Source of the DNA: a virus
Strand: one strand, 5' to 3'
IMG/VR virus record: IMGVR_UViG_3300042542_005002
Coordinates: 1 to 59,131 of that record
DNA length: 59,131 nucleotides
This document shows, in pieces, positions 22,007-30,709 of the stretch (the stretch's first letter is position 1; each line of letters opens with the position of its first letter). A model generated the notes under the pieces. The model was not told where the DNA came from and made no database searches. It saw only the letters and a program-made list of their open reading frames with translations. The position numbers were made by a program, and so were the translations under genes.

Positions 22007-22947
22007 AGGTTTGTGTAACTGGTGGTGCAGGATATATTGGTTCTCATTTAGTTTCCTCCCTTCTTTCGAAAGGGCATGAAGTAATCGTCATAGACGATTT
22101 GTCCAATGGCGAGTTTTTTGGTGCGGTGCATCCGAATCACAGATACTTTTCTCATGACATTCGTGAAATTCACTATTTGACCAATGTATTGAAAGATACT
22201 GAAGTCTTTTTTCATTTGGCAGCAGACAAAAGAGCAGCAGCAGAGGACTATTACGATATATCTTCAGTAAATATTGCAGGAACAACGGCAGTTCTTGAGG
22301 CAGCAAGAAAAGTAAATGCTAGAAGATTTGTTTTTTCATCTTCATGCGCTGTATACACTAAAAACATGTATTCGAAGGGGAAAGTTTCCGAAGCCGATGC
22401 AAATGAAGAAGTGGGAACTCAACAAGGAATGTATGGTCTCAGTAAACTATTGGGTGAAGACATTTGCAAGTTTATGTCGAAGGGCGGCATGACAACTGTC
22501 GCTCTGAGATACTTTAATGTTTGGGGCGGAAGATATTTGAAGGCTCCTAAACTCCACAAGTCTGCCATGGAAGTTTTTTTGGATAGAAAACATGATAACT
22601 CACCAATCAAAATTAATGGTGACGGGACAACGACGAGAGACTTTGTTCATGTTAACGATGTAGTTGATTCCAATTTGCTTGCCATGAATCACAAGGTTGA
22701 TGGTGAAATTGAAACTTTCAACATTTGCACGGGAGTCGGTACTAAAATTATTGACATAGCGAAGATGATAGCAGGAGAAGACCATCCCATCACCTATGGT
22801 CCTATCTCTGATGTTGAGTTACCTTGGTGTGTTGGATCCTACGAGTTAGCGAAAAATAGATTGGGTTGGGAACCTGTATATAAAATTGAAGAGGTAAAAG
22901 ACCTCTATAACAACTGGCTTCGTAGCAAGGACATTAAGGCAATATGA
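22003..22947 (+). CDS. NAD-dependent sugar epimerase/dehydratase (GalE/HldD-like)
   Basis: A 314-residue extended short-chain dehydrogenase. TGGAGYIGSH binds NAD, SSSCAVY and YGLSK provide the catalytic Ser/Tyr-x3-Lys, and RYFNVWG is the family's central motif. It acts on a nucleotide sugar, most like UDP-glucose 4-epimerase or the ADP-heptose epimerase group. The neighbouring glf favours UDP-galactose supply; the kinase and nucleotidyltransferase genes favour a heptose. Both readings remain open. Confidence 0.88.
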   Translation: MKVCVTGGAGYIGSHLVSSLLSKGHEVIVIDDLSNGEFFGAVHPNHRYFSHDIREIHYLTNVLKDTEVFFHLAADKRAAAEDYYDISSVNIAGTTAVLEAARKVNARRFVFSSSCAVYTKNMYSKGKVSEADANEEVGTQQGMYGLSKLLGEDICKFMSKGGMTTVALRYFNVWGGRYLKAPKLHKSAMEVFLDRKHDNSPIKINGDGTTTRDFVHVNDVVDSNLLAMNHKVDGEIETFNICTGVGTKIIDIAKMIAGEDHPITYGPISDVELPWCVGSYELAKNRLGWEPVYKIEEVKDLYNNWLRSKDIKAI

Positions 22948-24059
22948 AATATGACTATCTAATAGTTGGGTCCGGACTTTTCGGATCAATTTTTGCCCGT
23001 CAAATGCACGATAGCGGAGCAAAATGTCTTGTTATTGATAAAAGAAATCATATAGGTGGAAACTGTTATACGAGTAATCACAACGGTATCCATGTTCACG
23101 AATATGGCCCTCATATATTTCACACCAATAGTGATAAAGTTTGGGAGTACATGAATAGATGGACAAAGTTTAATCACTTTGTTAATAGACCGAAAGTTCG
23201 TCATGGAGATAAGGTTTACTCTTTCCCAATAAATCTTCTCACTCTGTATCAACTTTGGGGGGTTTCTACACCCCAAGAGGCTAAAGCAAAATTAGAGCAG
23301 GTTAGAATCCCTATTTCATCCCCCTCCAATCTAGAAGATTGGATCCTATCACAGGTTGGTGAAGAAATCTATAAGAAGTTTGTTTATGGTTACACGAAGA
23401 AGCAATGGAATCGAAACCCCAAAGATTTGCCTGCATCCATAATAAAGAGATTACCAATCCGTCTTACTTATGATGACAACTACTTTGAGGATCGATATCA
23501 AGGAATACCAATTGGAGGGTATACATCTATTTTCTCAAAGTTACTCAAAGGTATTGCAACTGAAACTGAAGTTGATTTCCTAAAAGATAGAGACTATCTT
23601 GAATCCAAAGCAAAGAAAGTAGTCTATACTGGCGCAATTGATGAGTTATTTGATTGTGATATGGGAAGACTTGAGTGGAGGAGCCTAAGATTCGAACATG
23701 AAACTTTGATGGGAGACTTTCAAGGAAATGCCATATTTAATTACACAGAAGAAAGTGTTCCCTTCACTCGCATATGTGAGCACAAGCACTTTGAATTTGG
23801 TAAGCAAGATCATACTATAATAACAAAAGAATATCCTCAAGATTGGAATCAGAATCGTGAGAAGTTCTATCCTATAAATGATGAAGAAAATAATCTCTTG
23901 TATAGAAAATACCGTGATCGCCTTAAGGATGAACGATACATACTAGGCGGTAGATTGGCAGACTACAAATATTATGATATGCATCAAGTTGTTGGCTCTG
24001 CTTTGGTGAGATCAGAAAAGGAAATACATAATGAACATAGTGATTGCGAATCAATTTAA
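22944..24059 (+). CDS. glf: UDP-galactopyranose mutase
   Basis: A 371-residue flavoprotein that converts UDP-galactopyranose to UDP-galactofuranose. The FAD-binding start is DYLIVGSGLFGSIFARQ. HIGGNCYT, HEYGPHIFHT, FPINLLTLYQLWG and YTKKQWNRNPKDLP are all Glf hallmarks. Length is normal. It implies that galactofuranose enters a phage- or host-surface glycan. It overlaps the next gene by 29 nt. Confidence 0.95.
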   Translation: MKYDYLIVGSGLFGSIFARQMHDSGAKCLVIDKRNHIGGNCYTSNHNGIHVHEYGPHIFHTNSDKVWEYMNRWTKFNHFVNRPKVRHGDKVYSFPINLLTLYQLWGVSTPQEAKAKLEQVRIPISSPSNLEDWILSQVGEEIYKKFVYGYTKKQWNRNPKDLPASIIKRLPIRLTYDDNYFEDRYQGIPIGGYTSIFSKLLKGIATETEVDFLKDRDYLESKAKKVVYTGAIDELFDCDMGRLEWRSLRFEHETLMGDFQGNAIFNYTEESVPFTRICEHKHFEFGKQDHTIITKEYPQDWNQNREKFYPINDEENNLLYRKYRDRLKDERYILGGRLADYKYYDMHQVVGSALVRSEKEIHNEHSDCESI

Positions 24060-24849
24060 GAATGAATCAAGACGAATTCCCGAGTGGTTGGAATATTATA
24101 GAGATCGTGGAATCACCGAATTTGTTTTGGTTGATGACAACTCTACAGATAATTCGCTTGAAGCAATAAACTCAGTCAAAGGAGTAAATGTATCTGTTCT
24201 GAAATCTGACAGTACAAATTTACCATTTCAAAATTCACTTGACACTGAAAGATACAAGGGAGATGTTTCTCTCGCAGACAGCATTTCAAGGAATTTTAGA
24301 AAAATCCATAAGTATGTTTTAGGTAAGTATGGAACTAATACTATTCTTGGCTTCTTTGATGTTGATGAGTATATCGTTGGTGAGACCTCAGACCTTAATA
24401 AAATAATTAGAGAAACTGTATCTCAATACCTGATGGTTTCGCTTTGCTCATTTGAAATTGACTCAGATACTATCAATATTGATTCAAACACTCCTCTGAT
24501 AAAGCAGAGCACACGATCAACATCAACATTCGGAAGAACAAAATGCACTAGATGGGGTACAGTCAAATCGTTCGCTAATTTGAGTAGAGAGGATTCCAAT
24601 ATCATTTTTTCCACTCCCATCGAAGACTATGGGGAATCTGTTCACGCATGTGGTATTCCTTTAAAAATGCGTGGTGGTAAACTAACTCAATTTATAAATC
24701 AACCAAAGAGTGATACTGATGAAGAAGTAACCGATGGTAGACTTCTACTTGCTCAACCAAAGCATCTAAAGTTTTTGCACTACAGAATTCCTTCTTACGA
24801 TTTACAAATTAACAAACCACTTTTCGACACCAACCATAGAGTTCCTTAA
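24031..24849 (+). CDS. Glycosyltransferase (GT2/GT92-like)
   Basis: A 272-residue protein. FKNESRRIPEWLEYYRDRG, VLVDDNSTDNS and FFDVDEYI are typical of the GT92/DUF23-like branch of GT-A transferases, where the DVDEY acts as the DxD motif. RTKCTRWGTVKSF is a later conserved segment of the same group. It overlaps glf and has AAGGAA upstream as ribosome binding site. Confidence 0.8.
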   Translation: MNIVIANQFKNESRRIPEWLEYYRDRGITEFVLVDDNSTDNSLEAINSVKGVNVSVLKSDSTNLPFQNSLDTERYKGDVSLADSISRNFRKIHKYVLGKYGTNTILGFFDVDEYIVGETSDLNKIIRETVSQYLMVSLCSFEIDSDTINIDSNTPLIKQSTRSTSTFGRTKCTRWGTVKSFANLSREDSNIIFSTPIEDYGESVHACGIPLKMRGGKLTQFINQPKSDTDEEVTDGRLLLAQPKHLKFLHYRIPSYDLQINKPLFDTNHRVP

Positions 24850-24853
24850 TGCC

Positions 24854-25507
24854 ATGAATGTAATATCATTTAGCCTATGGGGCGATAAAGATAAGTACAC
24901 TAAAGGTGCAATTAGAAATGCAACTTTAGCATCTACCCTCTACCGTGGATGGGAATGTAGATTTTACTCCGACGAGGATACTGTACCCAAGTCTATCCTA
25001 GAACAACTTGAATCAATGCAGAATGTAAAAGTCATTAGAATGTCGGCTTCGAAAGAACCTCATTGGTCGATGTTTTGGAGATTTTATGCAGCGGGAGATT
25101 CAAGTGTCGATTGTGCTATTTTTAGGGATGCAGATTCTAGAGTCACTCAAAGAGAAATGATGGCGGTTCAAGATTGGATTGCAAGCGGAAAATCATTTCA
25201 TGTGATGAGAGATCACCCACACCACGGAGCCAGAATGTGTGGTGGAATGTGGGGAGTTAGAAACGGTAAATTGCTCAAGATTCGTGAGATGATAGATGAG
25301 TACTACTCGACGGAACTCGTTAAAACTGTTGTTTTCGGACTTGATCAAGATTTCCTACTACACAGAGTCTGGAATATGGCAGAGGATGACATGATAGAAC
25401 ATGATGAATTTTTTGCCAAGAAGCCCTATCCGATGCAAAGAGATCCGAGACATTTCGTCGGTCAAGTATACGATGAGAATGACAATCCATTGAGTTTAGA
25501 TTTTTAG
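24854..25507 (+). CDS. Glycosyltransferase-like protein
   Basis: A 217-residue protein that looks like a GT-A fold: ISFSLWGDKDKYTKGAIRNA at the N terminus, WSMFWRFYA, then FRDADSRV as a DxD motif, HHGARMCGGMWGVRN and GLDQDFLLHRVW. This pattern occurs in uncharacterised glycosyltransferases of surface-glycan clusters. Substrates are unknown. It sits 4 nt after the previous gene and 12 nt before the next, which has a good AGGAG site. Confidence 0.7.
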   Translation: MNVISFSLWGDKDKYTKGAIRNATLASTLYRGWECRFYSDEDTVPKSILEQLESMQNVKVIRMSASKEPHWSMFWRFYAAGDSSVDCAIFRDADSRVTQREMMAVQDWIASGKSFHVMRDHPHHGARMCGGMWGVRNGKLLKIREMIDEYYSTELVKTVVFGLDQDFLLHRVWNMAEDDMIEHDEFFAKKPYPMQRDPRHFVGQVYDENDNPLSLDF

Positions 25508-25519
25508 GAGACAAATCAA

Positions 25520-26278
25520 ATGAGTCATATAGGAAATAATACTATTAAACTTGAAGCAAAAGTAATTTCAATGGTCGGAGATAATCTTACGGAGGAGCAA
25601 AAGCGCAGATACCTTCCCAGAAATGAATATCTTATGGGGGAATTTGTTCCGAAGATGACGAACTGTGGATTTACCACATCTTTATTCCCTGCTATCACAC
25701 CACAAGATGAAGACTTTTTGATTGAAGATAGTGTTGTCACCTACAGAAATCATCGATACACAAGAGGTAAAAATCGACAAGGCGAACTCGCATCAACATT
25801 CCAAATAGCATTGACATTAGGCCATCTTATGCTTTGGGAAGAGTCGATTGCCGAAAACAAGGCTATACTTATCCTTGAGGATGATGTCTATCTCCCAAAA
25901 GAAAACGAAGAAATTGTAAAAAATGCAATCGAAGACTTTTTATCTTGCAAAGACCCAAGAATCGAAAGAGGTATATTATACCTCCAATCTACATGTCCTT
26001 GGCGATCTGGAAAACCAAAAAAGGAATATGCGCCATGGGCATTGATGAAAAATGATTTCGGGTTATTCAGAATGGCCCCCACATGGAATGATACATCGGG
26101 TACAGCAGCATATCTAATCACACCGTCTTCCGCATCTTTTTTAGCAGAATATGTTAGAAATAGTCCACTTTGGACTCCGGATGGAATGTTTGATGATGCC
26201 AAAAGATGCGGAGCAGTTGATTTATATCTACCGAAAGAATATACAAAAAACTTTGAACTTCATCCAATTTTCGCATAA
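25520..26278 (+). CDS. Family 25 glycosyltransferase
   Basis: A 252-residue GT25-type protein. LTLGHLMLWEESIAENKAIL followed by ILEDDVYL (the EDD metal site) and GTAAYLITPSSASFL match the LPS-type galactosyltransferase family GT25. The same family contains the collagen galactosyltransferases of animals and giant viruses. The genome also encodes a Lys-rich collagen-like fibre (45515), so that fibre is a conceivable acceptor. AGGAG precedes the start. Confidence 0.82.
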   Translation: MSHIGNNTIKLEAKVISMVGDNLTEEQKRRYLPRNEYLMGEFVPKMTNCGFTTSLFPAITPQDEDFLIEDSVVTYRNHRYTRGKNRQGELASTFQIALTLGHLMLWEESIAENKAILILEDDVYLPKENEEIVKNAIEDFLSCKDPRIERGILYLQSTCPWRSGKPKKEYAPWALMKNDFGLFRMAPTWNDTSGTAAYLITPSSASFLAEYVRNSPLWTPDGMFDDAKRCGAVDLYLPKEYTKNFELHPIFA

Positions 26279-26365
26279 TTGAGAGATAAAATGAAACAAT
26301 CTAGGTGTGATAATACAGAGTTCGGATTACATTTATGACTGTATTGCAAAGTTTGGAGGTAAAAT

Positions 26366-27019
26366 ATGAATGACATGATCAAACTAACCATAGGCATACC
26401 AACAATACCCAATAGAAATAGAAGATATCTAGAACCATTGGTTTCTAAATTAATGGGTCAAGTTGGTGATGCAAGAGATATCGAAATCATTGCGCTGATG
26501 GATAATAAAATGATGTCGATTGGAAGGAAGAAGACTCTTCTTTTCAATATGGCAAGAGGTAAGTATGCTTGCATCATCGATGATGACGATGATGTTGCAG
26601 ATGATTATGTTGCGACACTCAGAAATGTAATTAACGACCAATTGAATGTCGATGTGATTTGCTATAATCAGGAAGCAGACATCAATGGTAAAAAGTGGCT
26701 AGTTAAAACTAGTCTTAATCACAACAGAAAGCACCCATTTGATCAGTTAGAAGTAGATAAGAATGGGAATACCATTCCTTGTAAAAGACCACCTTGGCAG
26801 TGGTGTGCATGGAGGACTGATTTCATTAAGACTATCCCATTTGGTGATACTAACTGGTCCGAAGATGCTGCATTTACACTTTCTGCTATAGAGGCGGCTA
26901 AAAGCGAATTAGTTATTGATAAAGTGATGTGTAAGTATCGGTACTCTCCATCAGTATCGGAGACTTACCCGCCTAAACAATCAATTGACCCTAATCAGAT
27001 GACCCGTGTAACAATTTAA
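26366..27019 (+). CDS. Family 2 glycosyltransferase
   Basis: A 217-residue GT2-type protein: KLTIGIPTIPNRNRRYLEPL, SIGRKKTLLFNMARGKYACI followed by IDDDDD (DxD), PPWQWCAWRTDFIKTI and WSEDAAFTLSAIEAA (catalytic ED region). It resembles the GT at 18771. An 87-nt gap precedes it, with GGAGG before the ATG but no clear promoter. Confidence 0.82.
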   Translation: MNDMIKLTIGIPTIPNRNRRYLEPLVSKLMGQVGDARDIEIIALMDNKMMSIGRKKTLLFNMARGKYACIIDDDDDVADDYVATLRNVINDQLNVDVICYNQEADINGKKWLVKTSLNHNRKHPFDQLEVDKNGNTIPCKRPPWQWCAWRTDFIKTIPFGDTNWSEDAAFTLSAIEAAKSELVIDKVMCKYRYSPSVSETYPPKQSIDPNQMTRVTI

Positions 27020-27021
27020 AC

Positions 27022-27726
27022 ATGAAAATTCATATTAGTTATGCTCATGGACGGTATTTGAGATCTCAAGATCATTGCACAAAAACTGCATTAGATCATG
27101 GATTTGACATATCGATTCCATACAGAATAGGAGATATAGATTCGCAGTTCGTAAACACGAACGCATATACCTTTTCTCAACCAAGAGGAGCAGGGTATTG
27201 GATATGGAAACCATATTTAATTCTCAAAACCATGGAGAAAATGAACTCTGATGATTGGTTGATGTATACTGATTCCGGAATGTATTTTGTTCGTAATCCT
27301 TGGGAATGGATTTTGCCCATGGAGAATCAAATTGGAGAAAAGGGAATAGTCACATTTGGTTGCTGTGGAAGAGCCAGACAGTTTACAAAAAGAGATGCAT
27401 TTGTTTTGATGGGGCAAGACGAACCAAAATACACAGATTCAATTGATGAAGATCAGAGAATGGCTAGTGTATTTGTTTGCAAGAAAACTCCATTCTCAGT
27501 GGAATTCGTCAAGGAGTGGTTAAAGTATTGTTGCGACTCTAGAATCTTGACCGACTTACCAAATACACAAAAATTACCCAATTATCCTGAATTCAGGGAT
27601 CACAGGCACGATCAAGCCATCATGAGTCTACTTTGCATCAAGTATGATACTTTCTTGGTCAAAGAAGACATTACGCAGTTCAGTAACTCTAACCCATATT
27701 TAATTCATCATAGAAACCCAAATTGA
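27022..27726 (+). CDS. Glycosyltransferase-like protein
   Basis: A 234-residue protein with RGAGYWIWKPYLIL, WLMYTDSGMYFVRN (TDSG replacing DxD) and a late HDQAIMSLL. This set is seen in poorly studied glycosyltransferase-like proteins of capsule and LPS clusters. No signal peptide is evident. It follows the GT2 gene by 2 nt, so it is co-translated with it. Confidence 0.68.
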   Translation: MKIHISYAHGRYLRSQDHCTKTALDHGFDISIPYRIGDIDSQFVNTNAYTFSQPRGAGYWIWKPYLILKTMEKMNSDDWLMYTDSGMYFVRNPWEWILPMENQIGEKGIVTFGCCGRARQFTKRDAFVLMGQDEPKYTDSIDEDQRMASVFVCKKTPFSVEFVKEWLKYCCDSRILTDLPNTQKLPNYPEFRDHRHDQAIMSLLCIKYDTFLVKEDITQFSNSNPYLIHHRNPN

Positions 27727-27739
27727 AAGGAAATTCACA

Positions 27740-28312
27740 ATGGAACACATCTACAACATGCCAAATTTTGGTCAAAACTGGTTCACTTATCCAAAATTAT
27801 ATTCTTGGTTCGTGCATCAAATGGAAAATGGTTCAAGAATAGTTGAAGTTGGTGCATGGAAAGGAAAGAGCATTGCTTACCTAGCAGTGGAAGTTATTAA
27901 CTCAGGTAAAGATATCAAAATCGATGCAGTCGATACATGGGAGGGATCGCTTGAAGAGATTGACCATCTTCAGGATGTTTATGTTAAAACGGGGAGACTG
28001 TATCAATTATTTTTGTCCAATATCGCTCCTGTTTCTAGTGTTGTGAATCCTGTAAAGATGAAGTCTGTGGATGCTGCTAAGATGTACGAAGATAATTCTA
28101 TCGATGTTGTATTCATCGATGCTTGCCACACATACGAGTGTGTCAAGGAGGACATTCTTGCATGGTATCCAAAAGTTAAAGTTGGTGGTTACATATCAGG
28201 ACACGATTACTCTTGGAGCGATGATGTTCGTAGGGCAGTTGACGAAACACTTAAGGAACTTGGTAAGATCGATGAAACCGAGGGGTGTTTTGTGATGAAG
28301 AAATTATCATAA
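27740..28312 (+). CDS. Class I methyltransferase, copy A
   Basis: A 190-residue AdoMet-dependent methyltransferase of the Methyltransf_24 type. IVEVGAWKGKSIAYLAVEV is the AdoMet loop, IDAVDTW follows, and DVVFIDACHTYECVKEDILAW is the acidic catalytic/metal region. Such enzymes methylate sugars or small molecules in glycan clusters. The gene at 28435 is a clear paralogue sharing MEHIY, NWF, PKLYS, KGKS and FIDACH. AAGGAA lies before the ATG. Confidence 0.82.
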   Translation: MEHIYNMPNFGQNWFTYPKLYSWFVHQMENGSRIVEVGAWKGKSIAYLAVEVINSGKDIKIDAVDTWEGSLEEIDHLQDVYVKTGRLYQLFLSNIAPVSSVVNPVKMKSVDAAKMYEDNSIDVVFIDACHTYECVKEDILAWYPKVKVGGYISGHDYSWSDDVRRAVDETLKELGKIDETEGCFVMKKLS

Positions 28313-28319
28313 TATCTGA

Positions 28320-28347
28320 TTGACTTTATAACATAAGTGACTACAAT
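28320..28347 (+). promoter_or_regulatory. Early promoter, now driving a gene 41 remnant
   Basis: TTGACT (28320-28325), 16-bp spacer, TACAAT (28342-28347). Transcription would start near 28354, one base before an ATG (28355) that opens a 23-codon copy of the gene 41 start. It probably now drives methyltransferase copy B. Confidence 0.75.
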
Positions 28348-28354
28348 AACTAAA

Positions 28355-28426
28355 ATGCCAAACGACAAGATCGAATTCGTTGTACTTCGTAACTTGTTGT
28401 ACAATGAAGATTATACAAGATCATAA
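28355..28426 (+). pseudogene. Remnant of the gene 41 5' end
   Basis: A 23-codon frame (MPNDKIEFVVLRNLLYNEDY, then TRS and stop) that repeats the helicase N terminus and then breaks off. Bases 28364-28420 match 29050-29106 at 56 of 57 positions. It keeps its own promoter and near-leaderless ATG. The near-identity at silent positions points to a recent event. Confidence 0.85.
28364..28420 (+). repeat. 57-bp direct repeat, copy 1
   Basis: Upstream copy of the gene 41 start. It flanks methyltransferase copy B together with 29050-29106. The single difference is G28369 versus A29055. Recombination between the copies would delete the methyltransferase gene and leave gene 41 intact. Confidence 0.93.
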
Positions 28427-28434
28427 GGATTAAC

Positions 28435-28995
28435 ATGGAACACATTTACGAACAACCACAATTTGGCGAAAACTGGTTTTCATTTCCCAAACTCTACTCT
28501 CGCTTTGTTCATGAACTTTCAAGTGGGTCAAAGATTGTTGAAGTTGGCTGTTGGAAGGGAAAGAGTTTGGCTTATCTAGGCGTAGAAATTGTCAACTCGG
28601 GAAAATCGATTTCCGTAGATGCGGTGGATACATGGGATGCATTGGATACTGAGTATTATCACAAGACAGATACCTATGTGTTGTCGAAATGCTTGTACCC
28701 ACTATTTCTGAGCAACATCGCTCGTCTGAGCCACATCATTAAGCCCGTTCGAATGAAGTCTTTGGACGCTGCAAACCTATACGAAAATGAATCATTGGAT
28801 GTAGTCTTCATTGACGCATGTCACGAATACGAGTGTGTCAAGGAGGACATCAATGCATGGCTACCGAAGGTGAAGAAAAATGGCTATCTATCGGGACATG
28901 ATTACAGTAGCCATCCATCTGTTGCTCAGGCAGTACACGAACTGCTTGGCTCAGTTGAGAGTGGTGAAAATTGTTGGGTCTATCGAAAGCCTTGA
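28435..28995 (+). CDS. Class I methyltransferase, copy B
   Basis: A 186-residue paralogue of the gene at 27740, with IVEVGCWKGKSLAYLGVEI, VDAVDTW and DVVFIDACHEYECVKEDINAW. The two proteins have diverged much more than the 57-bp repeats that flank this gene, so this copy probably arrived separately rather than by recent duplication of copy A. AAGGA (28425-28429) serves as ribosome binding site. Likely role: methylation of a glycan or small molecule. Confidence 0.82.
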   Translation: MEHIYEQPQFGENWFSFPKLYSRFVHELSSGSKIVEVGCWKGKSLAYLGVEIVNSGKSISVDAVDTWDALDTEYYHKTDTYVLSKCLYPLFLSNIARLSHIIKPVRMKSLDAANLYENESLDVVFIDACHEYECVKEDINAWLPKVKKNGYLSGHDYSSHPSVAQAVHELLGSVESGENCWVYRKP

Positions 28996-29004
28996 TAAAT
29001 CCCC

Positions 29005-29033
29005 TTGCTTTTTGTGTGTTAATGTGGTATAAT
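29005..29033 (+). promoter_or_regulatory. Promoter of gene 41
   Basis: TTGCTT (29005-29010), 17-bp spacer, TATAAT (29028-29033). Transcription should start near 29040. The ATG at 29032 overlaps the -10 box and cannot be used from this promoter; ATG 29044 leaves a leader of about 4 nt. Confidence 0.75.
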
Positions 29034-29043
29034 GATGGAATCC

Positions 29044-30456
29044 ATGACAGACAAAATCGAATTCGTTGTACTTCGTAACTTGTTGTACAATGAAGATTAT
29101 ACAAGAAGAGTTCTGCCCTTCCTAAAGAAGGAGTACTTCCATGACCCATGTGAGAGAAGACTATTTGAATGTGTTGAAGAATTCATTCAGAAGTATTCCT
29201 CTTCTCCAACTACAGAAGCGTTGAATATCATTCTCTCCGAGCAAGATGGCGTTTCTCAGGGTGAATATGACAATTGCACAAAGATTCTTGATTCACTTAA
29301 TCAATGCAAAGATACACAGAATGAAATCGACTGGCTGATCGACCAAACTGAAAAGTTTTGTAAAGATAAAGCAGTTTACAATGCATTAATGGATTCTATC
29401 CAACTACTTGATGAAAAGAAGTCGAAGGGAAAGTCAAGGAATGCAATTCCAGAAATTCTCACTAAAGCATTGAGCGTTTCATTTGATGCTAGTATTGGTC
29501 ATGACTTCGTTGAGGATGCAGACAAAAGATTTGAATTCTATCATCGGGTAGAGCAAAAGACTCCTTTTGATTTGGACTATTTGAACAAAATTACAAATGG
29601 TGGAGTTCCAAACAAAACTCTAAATGTGATCCTTGCGGGTACAGGTGTAGGTAAGAGTCTGTTCATGTGTCATCATGCAGCGTACTGTTTGACCATGAGT
29701 AAGAATGTCCTGTACATTACATGCGAAATGGCGGAAGAAAGAATCGCAGAAAGAATTGATGCAAATCTAATGGATATTGCGGTCGATGATCTCAAGTCTC
29801 TTCCGAAAGACATTTACGACAAGAAATTATCAAAAATTTCATCGGGAATGACCGGCAAATTAATTATCAAGGAATATCCAACAGCAACGGCGAGTGTTGA
29901 CCATTTCCGTCATTTACTAGATGAACTTAGACTCAAGAAGAACTTCAAACCCGATGTCGTTTTCATAGACTATCTTAATATTTGTGCCTCTAGTAGATTT
30001 AAAGCGGGTGCGAATGTTAACTCCTACACCTATATCAAGGCAATCGCTGAAGAACTAAGAGGACTTGCAGTTCAATTGGACTTCCCTATCTTCACCGCAA
30101 CACAAACGAATAGATCGGGATTTTCAAATACTGATGTGGAACTAACTGATACATCGGAGTCATTCGGTCTACCAGCAACAGCGGATTTGATGTTTGCTAT
30201 TATTGCAACCGAGCAACTTGATGAGTCGGGACAAATCATGGTGAAGCAACTAAAGAACAGATATAATGATCCAACTCTTCACCGAAGATTCATTTTAGGT
30301 ATTGACAGATCTAAGATGAAACTGTATGATGTGCAAGAAGATGACCAAGTACTGTTTGAGCAAATGGGAAAGGGATCAGAATCTGTCGATGATGAGGAAG
30401 ACATGAGTAAGTTCAAAATCAAGAAGCCCAGATCTTTGTCAGGTTGGGGAGAATAA
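29044..30456 (+). CDS. 41: Replicative DNA helicase, T4 gp41 homologue
   Basis: A 470-residue DnaB-type hexameric helicase that unwinds the fork and works with primase gp61. Walker A is ILAGTGVGKS (about residues 196-205), VVFIDYLNI is Walker B, and TATQTNRSG is the family H3-type motif. The start is ATG 29044 (MTDKIEFVVLRN), supported by the conserved remnant at 28355, whose peptide has the same register, and by promoter geometry. Codons 3-21 are duplicated upstream as a 57-bp repeat. Confidence 0.96.
   Translation: MTDKIEFVVLRNLLYNEDYTRRVLPFLKKEYFHDPCERRLFECVEEFIQKYSSSPTTEALNIILSEQDGVSQGEYDNCTKILDSLNQCKDTQNEIDWLIDQTEKFCKDKAVYNALMDSIQLLDEKKSKGKSRNAIPEILTKALSVSFDASIGHDFVEDADKRFEFYHRVEQKTPFDLDYLNKITNGGVPNKTLNVILAGTGVGKSLFMCHHAAYCLTMSKNVLYITCEMAEERIAERIDANLMDIAVDDLKSLPKDIYDKKLSKISSGMTGKLIIKEYPTATASVDHFRHLLDELRLKKNFKPDVVFIDYLNICASSRFKAGANVNSYTYIKAIAEELRGLAVQLDFPIFTATQTNRSGFSNTDVELTDTSESFGLPATADLMFAIIATEQLDESGQIMVKQLKNRYNDPTLHRRFILGIDRSKMKLYDVQEDDQVLFEQMGKGSESVDDEEDMSKFKIKKPRSLSGWGE
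29050..29106 (+). repeat. 57-bp direct repeat, copy 2
   Basis: Functional copy within the 5' end of gene 41. It is paired with 28364-28420, 56 of 57 bases identical. Confidence 0.93.
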
Positions 30457-30457
30457 A

Positions 30458-30709
30458 ATGCCTTACAGAATTCACATTGACATTCCGATTGAATCTGTTA
30501 GCGTTGACGATGCTCAGATTGAAGCAAAGGACATTCTCGCAAAGTTAGGAATTCTGATTGCAGATAATCCTCAATTGATAGGATCTGACTTGGAAATCAA
30601 CTACAGACTTGGACATGATGATGATCGACAGCGTTCGAACTATCTTGACATGGATAAAATGGGCCATTGCACCCACAGGAAAAACCGTGTCAAATTCGCA
30701 AATGGGTAA
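30458..30709 (+). CDS. Unknown small protein
   Basis: An 83-residue protein: an N-terminal beta strand (YRIHIDIPIESVSV), an Ala/Glu helix and a polar C terminus with HDDDRQRSNY and CTHRKNR. No family is recognised. It lies 1 nt after the gene 41 stop and overlaps the next gene by 8 nt, so it is likely co-expressed with the helicase. Confidence 0.7.
   Translation: MPYRIHIDIPIESVSVDDAQIEAKDILAKLGILIADNPQLIGSDLEINYRLGHDDDRQRSNYLDMDKMGHCTHRKNRVKFANG

Noticed and set aside
26279-26365. Promoter in the 87-nt gap before the glycosyltransferase at 26366
   Set aside because: A GATAAT-like -10 exists (26309), but no -35 hexamer at a valid spacing was found. Only the ribosome binding site GGAGG is convincing.
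29032-29043. ATG 29032 or 29035 as the start of gene 41
   Set aside because: They overlap or lie upstream of the expected transcript start. The duplicated remnant at 28355 supports the shorter N terminus.
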